NCBI GenBank assembly: GCA_033220425.1
Contig: CM065650.1
Span: 2,728,001 to 2,792,000 of the forward strand
DNA: 64,000 bases
Source: Lepraria neglecta
Taxonomy: Eukaryota; Ascomycota; Lecanoromycetes; Lecanorales; Stereocaulaceae
Direction of reading: 5' to 3'
Shown here in pieces: positions 35,115 to 45,296 of the stretch. Each line of letters begins with the position of its first letter. Positions within the stretch are counted from its first letter, which is position 1. A model generated the notes under the pieces. The model saw nothing but the letters and a program-made list of their open reading frames with translations. It did no database searches and had not been told where the DNA came from. The translations under genes were made by a program, and so were the position numbers.

Positions 35115-35170
35115 TGCCTAACTAGGCTTAGCGTCTGCCGGTTGTAGGGTCCTGCCGGTTGTGGGGTCAA
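35115..35170 (-). repeat. Right terminal inverted repeat of the pogo-like element
   Basis: Inverted copy of 33879-33934, followed directly by the TA target duplication. Confidence 0.88.
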
Positions 35171-35172
35171 TA

Positions 35173-35516
35173 CGAGTAGTGAGTTTTCATTGAAAATCTG
35201 CGCTACCCCATATGCCGCATGCAACTGGACCTCAACTAATTCCAAACCAAATAAAGAGGCGAATTATATCGACATATTAATGTTTGTTAGTTTTTCTATA
35301 TAAAATGTGGTAGGGGGAGCAATAAGTGCTAATGCCAAGCATTGGCAAGATTCTTGCACATCATAACTGCGCAAAATCTCGAAGCCTCGGGAACTCCACC
35401 CCCATTTCTGAACCCTCACTCTTCAGCTACGTTGCGTTACAGCCTGTTCCGTTGCGTTGCGGAGACGTAAGATCACAGTCTGATGTGTTGATTGGTATAA
35501 ACTTGCTAACCCGAAA
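35173..35516. other. Short intergenic region
   Basis: Between the pogo-like element and the retropepsin-like gene stop. AT-rich, no gene seen; includes the likely 3' UTR of that gene. Confidence 0.4.
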
Positions 35517-36541
35517 CTAAACTACTGGGAGCTGAGAGACAACGCCATTCTTTTTTTGAGCAACGAACAATTGATGATTGCCCGGGGCTGTAGCAAAATA
35601 GAGATGCCTTCGAACGTACGCGCCAGAGAGACGCAGGTTTCCCATCCCAATCTGCCCAGGTATGACTACGTCTTCTTCCATTATCCAGTCCGTAAGTGGT
35701 GTCACTCCATCTTTCAGAACCATAATCTCAACCCATATCGTATCTCTCCTGACGATACCATTCGCAGTACCAACGAATGTCGGCCCTATCTTCCCTTGAT
35801 ACGTTTGTGGATCAAAGCGCAGCATGTGTAGCTCAGGCGGATATAAGCTCTGCAGATTCGAACCAGTATCGTTTCCAATGCTGACTCGGACGACGAGGTG
35901 AGGGTCTCCGCCGAACCGTGCGGCAAGCCGCAATAAAATAGGAATCTAGGCTTGTTAGATGTATATATCTGGAAATTATGTAGAGCGTACTTGGTGCATA
36001 GTCGTTCCTTGCGCGAGACCGTACGCGGCGGAATTTGCAAATTGGGAAGCCTGACGCTACTAATCAGGCTTTGCCGGATCGTAGTCTATGCGTAGACTAA
36101 CGGGCGGCGAGGATGACGTTTGCATCATCTGATAATGGGGTTTCTAATGGTGAAATTAGTATGTGATAGCGATCAATAGGATATAAAACGGACCTCAACG
36201 AAAAGAGAGCAGCCGTATGGCAGTTGCTCTAGCTCTGGTTCTTGTTCGAAGAGTTTTCCGTTCACAAACCACCACGGAGCATTTGTAGTGGGCGTCGCAC
36301 CAGTCTTATACATGGCTATTACTGCTTCAATGTTGTCATATTGATGGGAGAGCGTAGGGTCTGAAAGCATGCTAGAGAGCATCTCCATGCGTTGGTCAAC
36401 ATCAAACAAGGGAGGCATGCATGTATGGGTAAGATCTATAATCTTAACGTTGCTGTCGAAAGGCCAAGGTGAACCGGTCTGTTCGATGTTACTGTTGGGT
36501 GAGAGCAAGTCATGGCAGCCGTTTGAGAAAGATTTCTGCAT
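35517..36541 (-). CDS. Uncharacterised retropepsin-like (aspartyl protease fold) protein
   Basis: Proposed exons 36541-36194, 36143-36102, 36050-35991 and 35945-35517 (292 aa); all three introns (50, 51, 45 nt) are phase 0. The C-terminal half reads GGDPHLVVRVSIGNDTGSNL, with a DTG motif near residue 175 like the active site of retropepsins, then YQGKIGPTFVGTANG, DTIWVEIMVL and LSGAYVRRHLYFATAPGN. I recall related unnamed proteins in other filamentous fungi, but no function. The N-terminal half lacks known motifs. A Tc1-like element ends 22 bp upstream of the start codon, so the original promoter, and possibly an original first exon, has been displaced. Skipping the second intron would expose two TAG codons in frame. 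Confidence 0.6.
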
Positions 36542-36563
36542 TGTAAAGAATAAAGGTAGCAAC

Positions 36564-36615
36564 AGGGGGTGACAAAAGTCGTTAGACACCGAGGTTTAAC
36601 CGGCACCCACCAAAA
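36564..36615 (+). repeat. Left terminal inverted repeat of the Tc1-like element
   Basis: 52 bp pairing with 37967-38018, one mismatch. Confidence 0.85.
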
Positions 36616-36654
36616 ATTTTATACCGCCTAACAGCGCCCTATATTCTATCAATT

Positions 36655-37931
36655 ATGGCTATCCAGCACTCCCCAAGGACCCCAAAACGCGCCCAAAAGC
36701 ACCCAAAAGAGGCTAATAGTCGCTGGAAAGCTAGGTTCTATCACGCTATTGATACACGGGACGATACACAGGGTCTCACTACACTCCCAGACGTTTTTAG
36801 GGCCGAAAAGGTCTCACGGGCTACAGGGTATTTTTGGCTGAAATTACGCAAAGAACTAGGGTCCCCAGGTACTAGACGTACTGGAAAATGGCGTTCTGGG
36901 TGCCCCAGAGCTATTCCGGACGAGACTTTAGGGGAGATGCTTGCCAAAACGAACCCTGTACGCACAGAGCGTATAGAGCACCAAGTCAGCTTTTGGTACC
37001 TACATTGCTGCGTCCGCACCCTAAGACGTACCCTAAAAAATCGCCGAAGAAGAGCTGGGATGTATGTAATGGCGCAGGGACGCCCTATTAGTCCCAAAAA
37101 TCGGAAGGAACGCGTACAATATGGGGAAGAAAATGGGCCTAAGGACTTCTGGAGCTTCTGGCAATATATTTCTTATAGCGATAAGGCTCATTATGACCCG
37201 GATGAGACCCCTAAAGGGCGTGTTCTCCGTGAGATTGGCACCCGTTTTAACGCCGATAATATGCAAATACGCCCTGAAATTTTAGGGGTCAGTGTGCACT
37301 TTTCAGCTAGCGTCTCCTGGCACCATAAAAGCGACCTAACGTTCTATAACGACGAAAACGACCCCCACCGATTACGCCTATATTGCCCCCGAAACCTCGC
37401 CGACGCCCTACAACTGAGACCCCTGAACAGTACGAACAGCGCCTAGAAGAATGGAAAGAACGCCTACCACATAACCCGGGGGTTCAGCCTAAGGGGAACT
37501 CTATAACGCAAGCTTATTATACCGAAAAGATTCTCCCAGGGCTAATCGCTGAGGTTCAGCGTCTTCGGGTAATATTAGGGGAGTACGGGGGGAATATGAT
37601 GCTCCAAGAAGACAACGATCCTAGCCATGGTCTTCGGTCAGGGCCCCTTGGGGCCGCTAATAAGCTGCGCGAAGCCAATTGGATAGCTACCCTAAAACAT
37701 CCTGCCTAATCGCCAGATCTGAACCCTATTGAAGGCCTTTGGGCTATTCTAAAACAGCGTATGCGCCGCCGGAAGCGCCCCCAGACAATAGAGGAGCTCA
37801 AGGCAGCTCTTAGGGAGGAATAGGGGGCTATTATAATGGAAGAGGTGTGCCGGAGGATAGCTGAGATGCCTGCTAAGTGCCGAGAGGTCGCTAAAAATGG
37901 GGGCAGGGCCGTTAGAAGCTCCCTATGGTAG
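36655..37931 (+). pseudogene. Tc1-like transposase remnant
   Basis: The product starts MAIQHSPRTPKRAQKHP with an N-terminal helix-turn-helix region (FRAEKVSRATGYFWLK). DDE parts are ISYSDKAHYDP (first Asp), LQEDNDPSHG (second Asp) and SPDLNPIEGLWAILKQRM (Glu), as in Tc1/Ant1-like fungal elements. The frame slips near 37375; TAA replaces CAA just before SPDLNP (37708) and TAG replaces TGG after AALREE (37821). Both stops fit C:G to T:A change. Inactive. Confidence 0.85.
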
Positions 37932-37966
37932 TGAAATAAGACGTTCTAGGCTAGATTTCAAATATA

Positions 37967-38018
37967 TTTTGGTGGGGGCCGGTTAAACCTCGGTGTCTAA
38001 CGACTTTTGTCACCCCCT
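37967..38018 (-). repeat. Right terminal inverted repeat of the Tc1-like element
   Basis: Inverted copy of 36564-36615; ends 109 bp before the TRPC start codon. Confidence 0.85.
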
Positions 38019-38127
38019 TGTTGGTGTTAAGAACTCCGCCTGATGTTACACCAACATTTGGATACTGCTTAGCCCTGGCAAGTTTGCCACTCACCTGCAT
38101 TTCGCTGCACCGTCATACTTTGCAACC

Positions 38128-40609
38128 ATGAATGGGGCTGATCTAATCGATCATTCACCAAGCCACCCAGAGGCCGTACCGCAACTTCCAAGCGCATCAA
38201 ATATGATTTTGATTGATAATTACGATTCTTTCAGCTACAATGTGGAGCAGTACTTGGTCCTCGAAGGAGCTTCAGTGACTACATATCGCAATGACGAAAT
38301 AACATTACAAGATCTCATTGCCCTGAGACCCACTCAGCTAGTAGTCAGCCCCGGACCCGGTCACCCAGACAAAGATGCGGGTATCAGTAAAGAAGCAATC
38401 CAGCATTTCAGCGGTAAGATCCCGGTACTTGGAGTGTGCATGGGAGAGTGAGTCTGTTACTCCGTTTAACTATAAGTCTGAAAGCTGATTAGTCTTGAAG
38501 ACAGTGTGTGTATGCTGTATTTGGGGGCCGGGTCGAGGTCACCGGAGAGATCCTTCATGGGAAAACATCTCCGTTACGCCACGACTCAAGAGGTTTATAC
38601 GCCGGTCTTGCTCAAGATCTGCCCGTGACGAGATACCATTCTCTGGCCGGAACACACCCTAGCCTGCCTGCATGTCTTGAGGTAAGCTCTTGGATTGCAA
38701 CTGGTCCAGACGGTGGCAAAGGCATCATTATGGGCGTACGCCATAAGGAGTTCGTGGTCGAGGGTGTTCAATTTCACCCAGAAAGCATTCTTACCGCTGA
38801 GGGAAGAGCAATGTTGAAGAACTTCCTGAAAATGAAGGGAGGCACATGGAAGGAAAACGAGGTGTCACAGGAGCAGACGAGTAATGCTGTCCAGACCAAC
38901 GGAGACCCTACTGGCCGAGGAAAAGCTCCAATTAACGGAGTATCCAAATCACAATCCGACAACCAAAAGAAAGGATCCATTCTGGATGAGATATTTGCGC
39001 GCAGACGTGTCGCGGTTGAGGCACAGAAGCAAATACCGTCACAAAGACCATCTGATCTTCAAGCATCATACAATCTCAATCTATCTCCCCCACAAATCTC
39101 GTTTCCTGATAGGCTACGAAAGTCTCCGTTTTCCTTGTCCTTGATGGCTGAGGTCAAGCGGGCTTCGCCATCGAAGGGCAACATAGCCCCGCACATCTGC
39201 GCTCCTGAGCAAGCAAGGAAGTACGCTTTTGCTGGAGCAAGTGTCATCTCAGTGCTTACAGAGCCGGACTATTTCAAGGGCTCTATTGAAGACTTGCGAG
39301 CCGTCCGACAAAGCTTAGAGGCGATGCCCAACAGACCTGCCGTCTTGCGAAAAGAGTTCATCTTCGATGAGTACCAGATCTTGGAAGCGCGCTTGGCTGG
39401 AACAGATACAGTCCTGTTGATAGTGAAGATGCTAGATGAGGATACATTACAGCGACTGTACTCTTACTCCCAGAGCCTAGGGATGGAGCCTCTTGTCGAG
39501 GTCAATACGGAGAAAGAGATGGAGATCGCACTAAGACTAGGGGCTCAAGTAATTGGGGTCAATAACAGTCAGTGCGGCCTGAACGAACTCAAAGACCACG
39601 TTTGGACGAGACTAATTCGTGACCAGGAAACCTTACCAACTTTGATGTGGACCTGGAGACGACGAGCCGATTAATGGAGAACGTGCCGAAAGAAACGATT
39701 GTCTGTGCGCTGAGTGGCATATCTGGCCCGGACGACGTAAAAGCCTACCAAAACAACGGTGTGGGAGCCGTGCTTGTAGGAGAGGCGTTCATGCGAGCTG
39801 GTGATCCCAGTGAGTTCGCCAATAGATTGCTTGGCCATTCGGAAGGACGCAAGCATGGCCACGACAGACACAACTTTCTAGTCAAAATATGTGGGACGAG
39901 GACTCCAGAGGCTGCTAAAGTGGCTATCGAAGCAGGTGCAGACATGATCGGCATCATCCTAGTAGAGGGCCGGAAGCGGTGCGTTTCGAAGGAAATTGCT
40001 CTCGACATATCCGAAGCTGTACGGCAAACTCCAAGACTAACCAACATTGACTCTCAGCTTGATTTCGAGGATCCGACTGGAACTAAAGATTATTTCGAGC
40101 ATACCGCAGCCTTCTTCCGAAGGAATGACCGAGCCATGCTTGTTGGTGTCTTTCAAAATCAGCCATTATCTTATATACTCGCCCAGCAAAGGCTACTCAA
40201 CCTGGATGTGGTTCAGCTACATGGCTCAGAACCCGTCGAATGGGCGTCATTGATACCGGTACCGATCATTCGCCGCTTCGGGCCAACTGATCCTGGGCTT
40301 TGTCGAAGAGGTTACCATGCCCTGCCTTTACTGGACTCTGCTTCGGGTGGTACGGGCCAAAAGCAGGACATAAATGCGGTCAAATCGGCCCTGGGTGCTG
40401 AAAGCGGGCTTCGGGTGGTACTAGCTGGTGGTCTGGACCCTGAAAATGTTGAAGATATCCTCACCGATCTCAGTGAGCATTCTTCTCAAGTTGTTGCTGT
40501 GGATGTCAGTAGTGGAGTCGAGGAGAACGGCGTACAGGACCTTGACAAGATCGAGAGATTTGTGAGCGCTGCGAAGCGCGCTGGGAGGGAATGGAGCTAT
40601 CATCAATGA
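38128..40609 (+). CDS. trpC: Trifunctional tryptophan biosynthesis protein (GATase, IGPS, PRAI)
   Basis: One polypeptide with three activities of tryptophan synthesis: glutamine amidotransferase of anthranilate synthase, indole-3-glycerol-phosphate synthase and phosphoribosylanthranilate isomerase, as in Aspergillus trpC and Neurospora trp-1. Exons 38128-38447, 38501-39567 and 39627-40609 give 789 aa, the usual size. The amidotransferase has the nucleophile motif GVCMGEQC, spanning the first exon joint, and QFHPES. A linker leads to the synthase domain ([42 protein letters not shown], restored by the second intron) and the isomerase starts [13 protein letters not shown] with [12 protein letters not shown] near the end. 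The start codon is first in frame; the preceding 109 bp up to the transposon must hold much of the remaining promoter. Confidence 0.95.
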
Positions 40610-41210
40610 ATCTGGTGTAACTCATCGTGATAGGAATGAAACTCTGGTTGCGACAACCATTGAAAGACACGAGAAGTGAAGCTTCTGCCCGGGCCACTTG
40701 TATGCCCGGGCTTCCCAACACTAAAACCTTATCCCTCCCACCCACATCTGCTTCATACCAGGTCAAGGTGCGGGCTGGTACGTATTTATGACTACTACAG
40801 TCTTGCTAACCCTGAATACGTTGTTCGGAAACCTCTCAGCCGACTGCTCATCATGAGCTGATTCCCTGCACATTTTGTTCGCAGCAAACCTTCACTCTCA
40901 ACCCGGCTCTGGCCTCACTAGTTCCGAAACGCCAGAGCCATTCCGAGGGCCTATTACTTCAATTATCTTATGTACTTCCCTATGATTTCAACTTTACAGC
41001 CAGCATACTTAATATTCGGATCTATCACTCTGCCAAAGCATTTCTCGCAGCCAGCTATCTTGCCTCTGGAGATTTGACAACTAGCGCACATATCTCTCTG
41101 TCATCTCAAACATTTCGTCTTTCATTTTAGCGATCGCACAACTCCATTACGCCATTTCCACATTTCACACACCGCCGTTCCTGCGGGCTAGCCATCATTA
41201 TCTTTCCCTT
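40610..41210. other. Intergenic region, no gene seen
   Basis: Contains the TRPC 3' UTR and the promoter of the BRCT gene. A pyrimidine-rich stretch precedes 41210. No coding frame is supported. Confidence 0.45.
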
Positions 41211-42819
41211 GTGCCCATGTTCCCATTCAACATGAAGCAACTGCTCAAGAAATTTACCATTGCGGTCACGGGCGACTTCGGCGCGAGCCGTGGACATGAC
41301 CAGATGAAAAATTGGATCACACGCAATGGGGGGCGATTTACTGCGGAGATCAGCTTCGGAGTGACGCATCTCATTTGTAGCAAGGAGCAATACAAAAAGG
41401 ACGTTTTAATGGGTAAGAAGTATTACTACGATTGCGCTTTCTACCCCCAAGCATATAATACAGTTGATCCAATACACAGGAGCGCCAAGAGGCTGATAGC
41501 TCCCAGTCCAACAAGCTAGCGCGCTGAAGACTATCAAAATCGTCTCATTTGATTGGCTCGAGGATAGTCTTATGTCGAAGACCCAGAAGCATAAGAGCGA
41601 GGGAGCTTATCTCATAGGCCCGCGAGTCAAGAAGGAAGCCGCGACCAAGGCGAGGAAGAAGATAGTCAGCAAGGAAAACATCCAGAAAGGCAGTGAGTCA
41701 ACCATCACATATTGTTTTCAATGATATTATAGGGGGAACCATAGCAGAGACTATACGGCGGACTCGACTTTAATTCCTGAATGAGATCTTAAGTGTCGCT
41801 AATCAAGCTCCAGTGGAAAAATTCGAGCAAAGCTGCAAGGAACACGAGAAGGAGATGAGTTCTAGTAAGGCACCTAATCCTCACTATCTTACTCACTCCC
41901 TCAAAGCGCCGTCTAATGACCCTTCAAAACAGGCGGCTACGGCCTCTACGACGACCCTAGCGACGGCTTCGCCTACGACATCACTCTCGCCCGGGCCAAC
42001 CTACTCCTCAACAAAAATGAGCGCTACCAGCTGAAGGTCTGCCACCTTATTCCCTCCCAAGTACCAACTCCACCAATATCCAGCCCGGCATCCCTCCCTC
42101 CTCAAAAAAGAATACCCCTATCTGTCTCATCTCTATCCTCTACCCCCAACACCACCTCGCCTCCCCATCTCACCCCTATCATCTCCACCCCTGTTTTCCC
42201 TATGCTACCCCCCTCCACCCGCACCCGCGCCCGTCTTGTCTCCCCACGTGCTCAGAGATTACAGCTCTACGTGACACACGACGTACCGAAATTATTTTCC
42301 TGCAGCGTCAAATACTCCGCCCCCAGCGCCAACAGCGAGTCGCACGTCCTGGCACCGCCGGGCAGCGGGTGGGAAACAGCCTGGGGTGCCTTTTCGAGCT
42401 TTTTCAAGCTGAAGACAGGGAAGAAGTGGGCGGAGAGGTTCGTGAGGATAGAGAACGTGGAAATACTAGAGAGAGAGGAGAAAGTGAAAGCTTTCGTTTA
42501 CACGCCGCCAAAAAAGGAGGAGGCTTGGGGGGTGACTTCGGGGAGGGTGGGCATCATTTATGATGGGACGTTCGGAAGGACATACGACTCGCCGTACGCA
42601 CCATTGCCACCGCCACCACCAGAGGTGTACTTGTCGCCGTATACGCCAATGCCACCGCGTGTGAATAATGGAGGGAACTTTGTTTGCTCTGGATACCAAA
42701 AACACCCGACACGTGTGGCTACGAATGGGTACGCGGATATGGGTCCTGGAGAACGGGAGACGCTATTTGGGCTCTCAGAACCGGCTAAGGAGGAAGGCGA
42801 GGCTAAGAAGGAAGGGTAG
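41211..42819 (+). CDS. BRCT domain protein with WGR-like C-terminal domain
   Basis: Exons 41211-41412, 41507-41692, 41814-41864, 41933-42036 and 42265-42819 give 365 aa. Residues 10-105 form a BRCT fold: KKFTIAVTGDFGASR, KNWITRNGGRFTAEIS, VTHLICS, then IKIVSFDWLEDSLM. The second domain resembles the WGR fold of PARP-type proteins: SGYGLYDDPSDGFAYDITL, NERYQLKLYVTHD, GSGWETAWGAFSSFFKLKTG. The combination suggests a nuclear, DNA-damage-related protein, but no catalytic domain is present. The fourth intron (42037-42264, 228 nt) is a multiple of three and free of stops, so retention would add 76 Pro/Ser-rich residues; splicing restores the WGR-like core, so I prefer it. A Pro-rich acidic tail follows. 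The exact ATG (41211, 41217 or 41232) is open. Confidence 0.8.
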
Positions 42820-43484
42820 CGGTGCGCTAAAAGTTTCAGCGAGAGGACCTCAGACAGGGAGCGCACGGTTTTGATTTGATCTCCTCTCCTTCACGGGTTA
42901 TTGATCGAGGCCGTTCATTTGCCTAATACCTAAGGAGTTCCTGGTGCGGATCATCTTGTCCTTTTCTGGAATAGGGACCTTCTTTTTGGAACCCGAGCGG
43001 AAGCTCATTCCTTTGCTGGTTGTTACACAATGTAGCAAAACAGAAACAATAGTCCCAGAGTGCAACAGCCCGATTGACGATTCTGACATTTTCAACCATT
43101 TCCCATCATCCCCGTTGCCTAGCTCAATTACCTTATATGTAGATAACATACGAGCTACAGAGATTCTTCTCAGAGGTCCAATAAAAGCTCATGGAAGCTA
43201 GCGCTAGGGCTTTTGCCCTTGGCGTTCGAACATCATAGGATACATCCACCTCGACTGCATCTTTGCCATGACGTCGATATTGGGCGGAAAGTCTGGAATG
43301 GAGACTTACAGATTGTGTGATGGGCGTAAAGCCCTGGGCCCAGTTGACAAATCCATTTCCAGAACCATCTCCAGCATTGTCTATAAAGTAACCTTCCTTA
43401 CTCGCCCCTCGGTCGATCTTCATCCTCCTTGACCTATTGAATACCAATTGACTGCATACTACTCCTACTTCTAAGTTATACATC
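42820..43484. other. Intergenic region, no gene seen
   Basis: Between the BRCT gene and the Old Yellow Enzyme gene. Frames on both strands are short and without motifs. The last 100 bp is a typical promoter/leader. Confidence 0.45.
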
Positions 43485-44896
43485 ATGGCACCAGCAGCAC
43501 GTTACGATTCGGACAATGTGTCCGCCGCTCCCCTTGGTAAGCCACTTGAGTTTGCGTTCAGCGGCAAGACTGCTCCAAACAGATTGTATGTCTCCTCCAA
43601 GTCCAATGGACACAAGGTCTATGATCTAGGAGTCCAGGCTAACGACTGAAAAGTCTCAAGGCTGCTATGACGGAACGTATCTCATCATGGGATCCCAAGA
43701 ACTACGATGCTCGCGGCATTCCCTCCAAGGACCTGATCAACGTCTACAAGCGATGGGGCGAAGGCCAACTCGGCACCATCCTGACCGGCAACATCATGAT
43801 CGAATTCGACCAATTGGAGGCGGCCGGCAATCCCATCATCCCACGAACTGAAGCCCCCAAGGGTGAGCGCTTCGAAGCCTTCAAGCAACTCGCAGCAGAG
43901 AGCAAGGCACATGGCAGCTTGGTCATTGGTCAAGTCTCCCACCCAGGCCGTCAAGTCGGCTCCTCAATCCAAAAAGACCCCGTCTCAGCAAGCGACGTCC
44001 AATTAGAAGGCAATGTCATGGGCATGACCTTCGAGAAGCCCCACCCTGCATCCTCCGAAGAAATCGAGCGCATAATCGAAGGCTTCACCCACGCAGCAGA
44101 ATACCTCCATGCAGCCGGCTACGACGGCATCGAACTCCACGGTGCCCACGGCTACCTTCTCGCCCAATTCCTCGCCAAAAGCACTAACAAACGCACCGAC
44201 AAGTACGGTGGCTCCCTTACCAACCGCTCCCGCCTCATCATGGAAATCGCCCAGCGCATCCGCACTCGCGTTCCCAAAGACTTCATCGTCAGCATCAAGA
44301 TCAACAGCGTCGAGTTCCAAAAGGGTGGTTTCGACCCCGAAGAAGCCAAACAGCTTTGCGCCAGCCTCGAAGAAAATCAGTTTGATTTCGTAGAGTTGAG
44401 CGGCGGAACATATGAGGAACTGGCGTTCGTCCATAAGAAGGACAGCACAAAGAATCGCGAAGCCTTCTTCCTCGACTTCGCCGAAACAATCGTTCCCGCC
44501 CTCAGCAAGACCAAAACCTATATCACTGGCGGATTCAAATCTGTCGGCGCAATGGTCAATGCCCTCAATACAGTCGACGGCGTCGGTCTCGCCCGCACCA
44601 TCTGCCAAGAACCTCGTCTCTGCGCAGACATCCTCTCCGGGAAGGTCAAGGGCGCTATCAAGCAGCGTCTGGACGAGAGCAACTTCGGATTGACCAACGT
44701 GGCTGCGGGCAGCCAAATCCGTATGATTGGCAAAGACCAGGAGCCGCTTGATCTTAGCCAGGAGCAGAACGAGCAGGCGTTCATGAAGGATATGGGACAT
44801 TGGTCTGATGTTATGGCGAAGGATACGGGGATGTATTCGTTTGGGTATGTGGATATTGAGAGTGCGAAGGCGAATCCTTATGGGGTTGCGTATTAG
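43485..44896 (+). CDS. Old Yellow Enzyme-like NADH:flavin oxidoreductase
   Basis: FMN-dependent ene-reductase of the OYE superfamily reducing activated C=C bonds; physiological substrate unknown. Exons 43485-43585 and 43654-44896 give 447 aa. Features along the TIM barrel: NRFLKAAMTERISSW (FMN binding), VIGQVSHPGRQ, YDGIELHGAHGYLLAQFL (catalytic/substrate HGAH), NKRTDKYGGSL, SIKINSVEF, and TYITGGFKSVGAM with VDGVGLARTICQEP (FMN phosphate). A Met rather than Cys near the flavin (AAMTERI) and the overall order fit the bacterial-like fungal OYE group. Codon use is strongly GC3-biased, leaving a 314-codon antisense frame (44003-44947) that is an artefact. Confidence 0.92.
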
Positions 44897-45296
44897 ACTT
44901 TGCATGCTATCGAGACAAGACGAGACTAGTATGATATATGAAAGCACAGCGACGCTTGTGTATAGATATGAATGGAAAAGGTATAATTACCATATTGTCT
45001 GACTCCCAGCTGGTTGCCAAGTGTATTTTGCATATCAAGTTGGACAATTATTCGAAATTCTCTACCTACCCGCGGGTGATGCAATTTCCACTGCAACACA
45101 GAAAAGGTTCTGTTATGCAATAATCGAGCGCAGCTCGGAAGAGTAGAGCTTTCCATGCCACATTATCTGATATCGCAGGCGCGGGCGCTTGTGTATCGAA
45201 AATACGCGCGGCTTGGCGTTACATTACACATTCCGCACTCAGCTGCCTGAGCTGGAGAAAATCATGCAGTGATTCTACAATTGACCTGTTCCAAAG
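44897..45296. other. Intergenic region
   Basis: Holds the 3' end of the Old Yellow Enzyme transcript and the ARP2 promoter. Nothing else recognised. Confidence 0.45.

Larger units (their letters stand above)
33879..35170. mobile_element. Inactive pogo/Fot1-like DNA transposon (1.29 kb)
   Basis: Bounded by 56-bp terminal inverted repeats (33879-33934 and 35115-35170) and flanked by TA on both sides (33877-33878, 35171-35172), the target duplication of Tc1/mariner-pogo elements. Each terminal repeat contains a 17-bp motif (GACCCNACAACCGGCAG) twice in tandem. Inside is a disrupted minus-strand transposase. The element is shorter than a typical 1.8-2 kb Fot1 element, so it is probably an internally deleted copy. 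Confidence 0.88.
36564..38018. mobile_element. Inactive Tc1-like DNA transposon (1.46 kb)
   Basis: Terminal inverted repeats of 52 bp (36564-36615 and 37967-38018) begin AGGGGGTGACAAAAGTCG and differ at one base. I could not find a clean TA duplication at the ends. The element fills nearly the whole gap between the divergent retropepsin-like gene and TRPC. It carries a broken plus-strand transposase. Confidence 0.85.

Noticed and set aside
36045-36143. Two consecutive TAG codons in the retropepsin-like gene as evidence of a pseudogene
   Set aside because: A phase-0 51-nt intron (GTTAGT...CTGATT...CAG, 36051-36101) removes both stops and joins family-like sequence, so an intact gene is the better reading.
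39568-39626. Frame change in the synthase domain of TRPC
   Set aside because: It is a normal 59-nt intron (GTCAGT...CTAAT...CAG); splicing restores the conserved VNNRNL motif.
44003-44947. 314-codon minus-strand frame opposite the Old Yellow Enzyme gene
   Set aside because: It is the mirror of a GC3-biased gene; its product has repetitive Leu/Val/Asp composition and no motifs.
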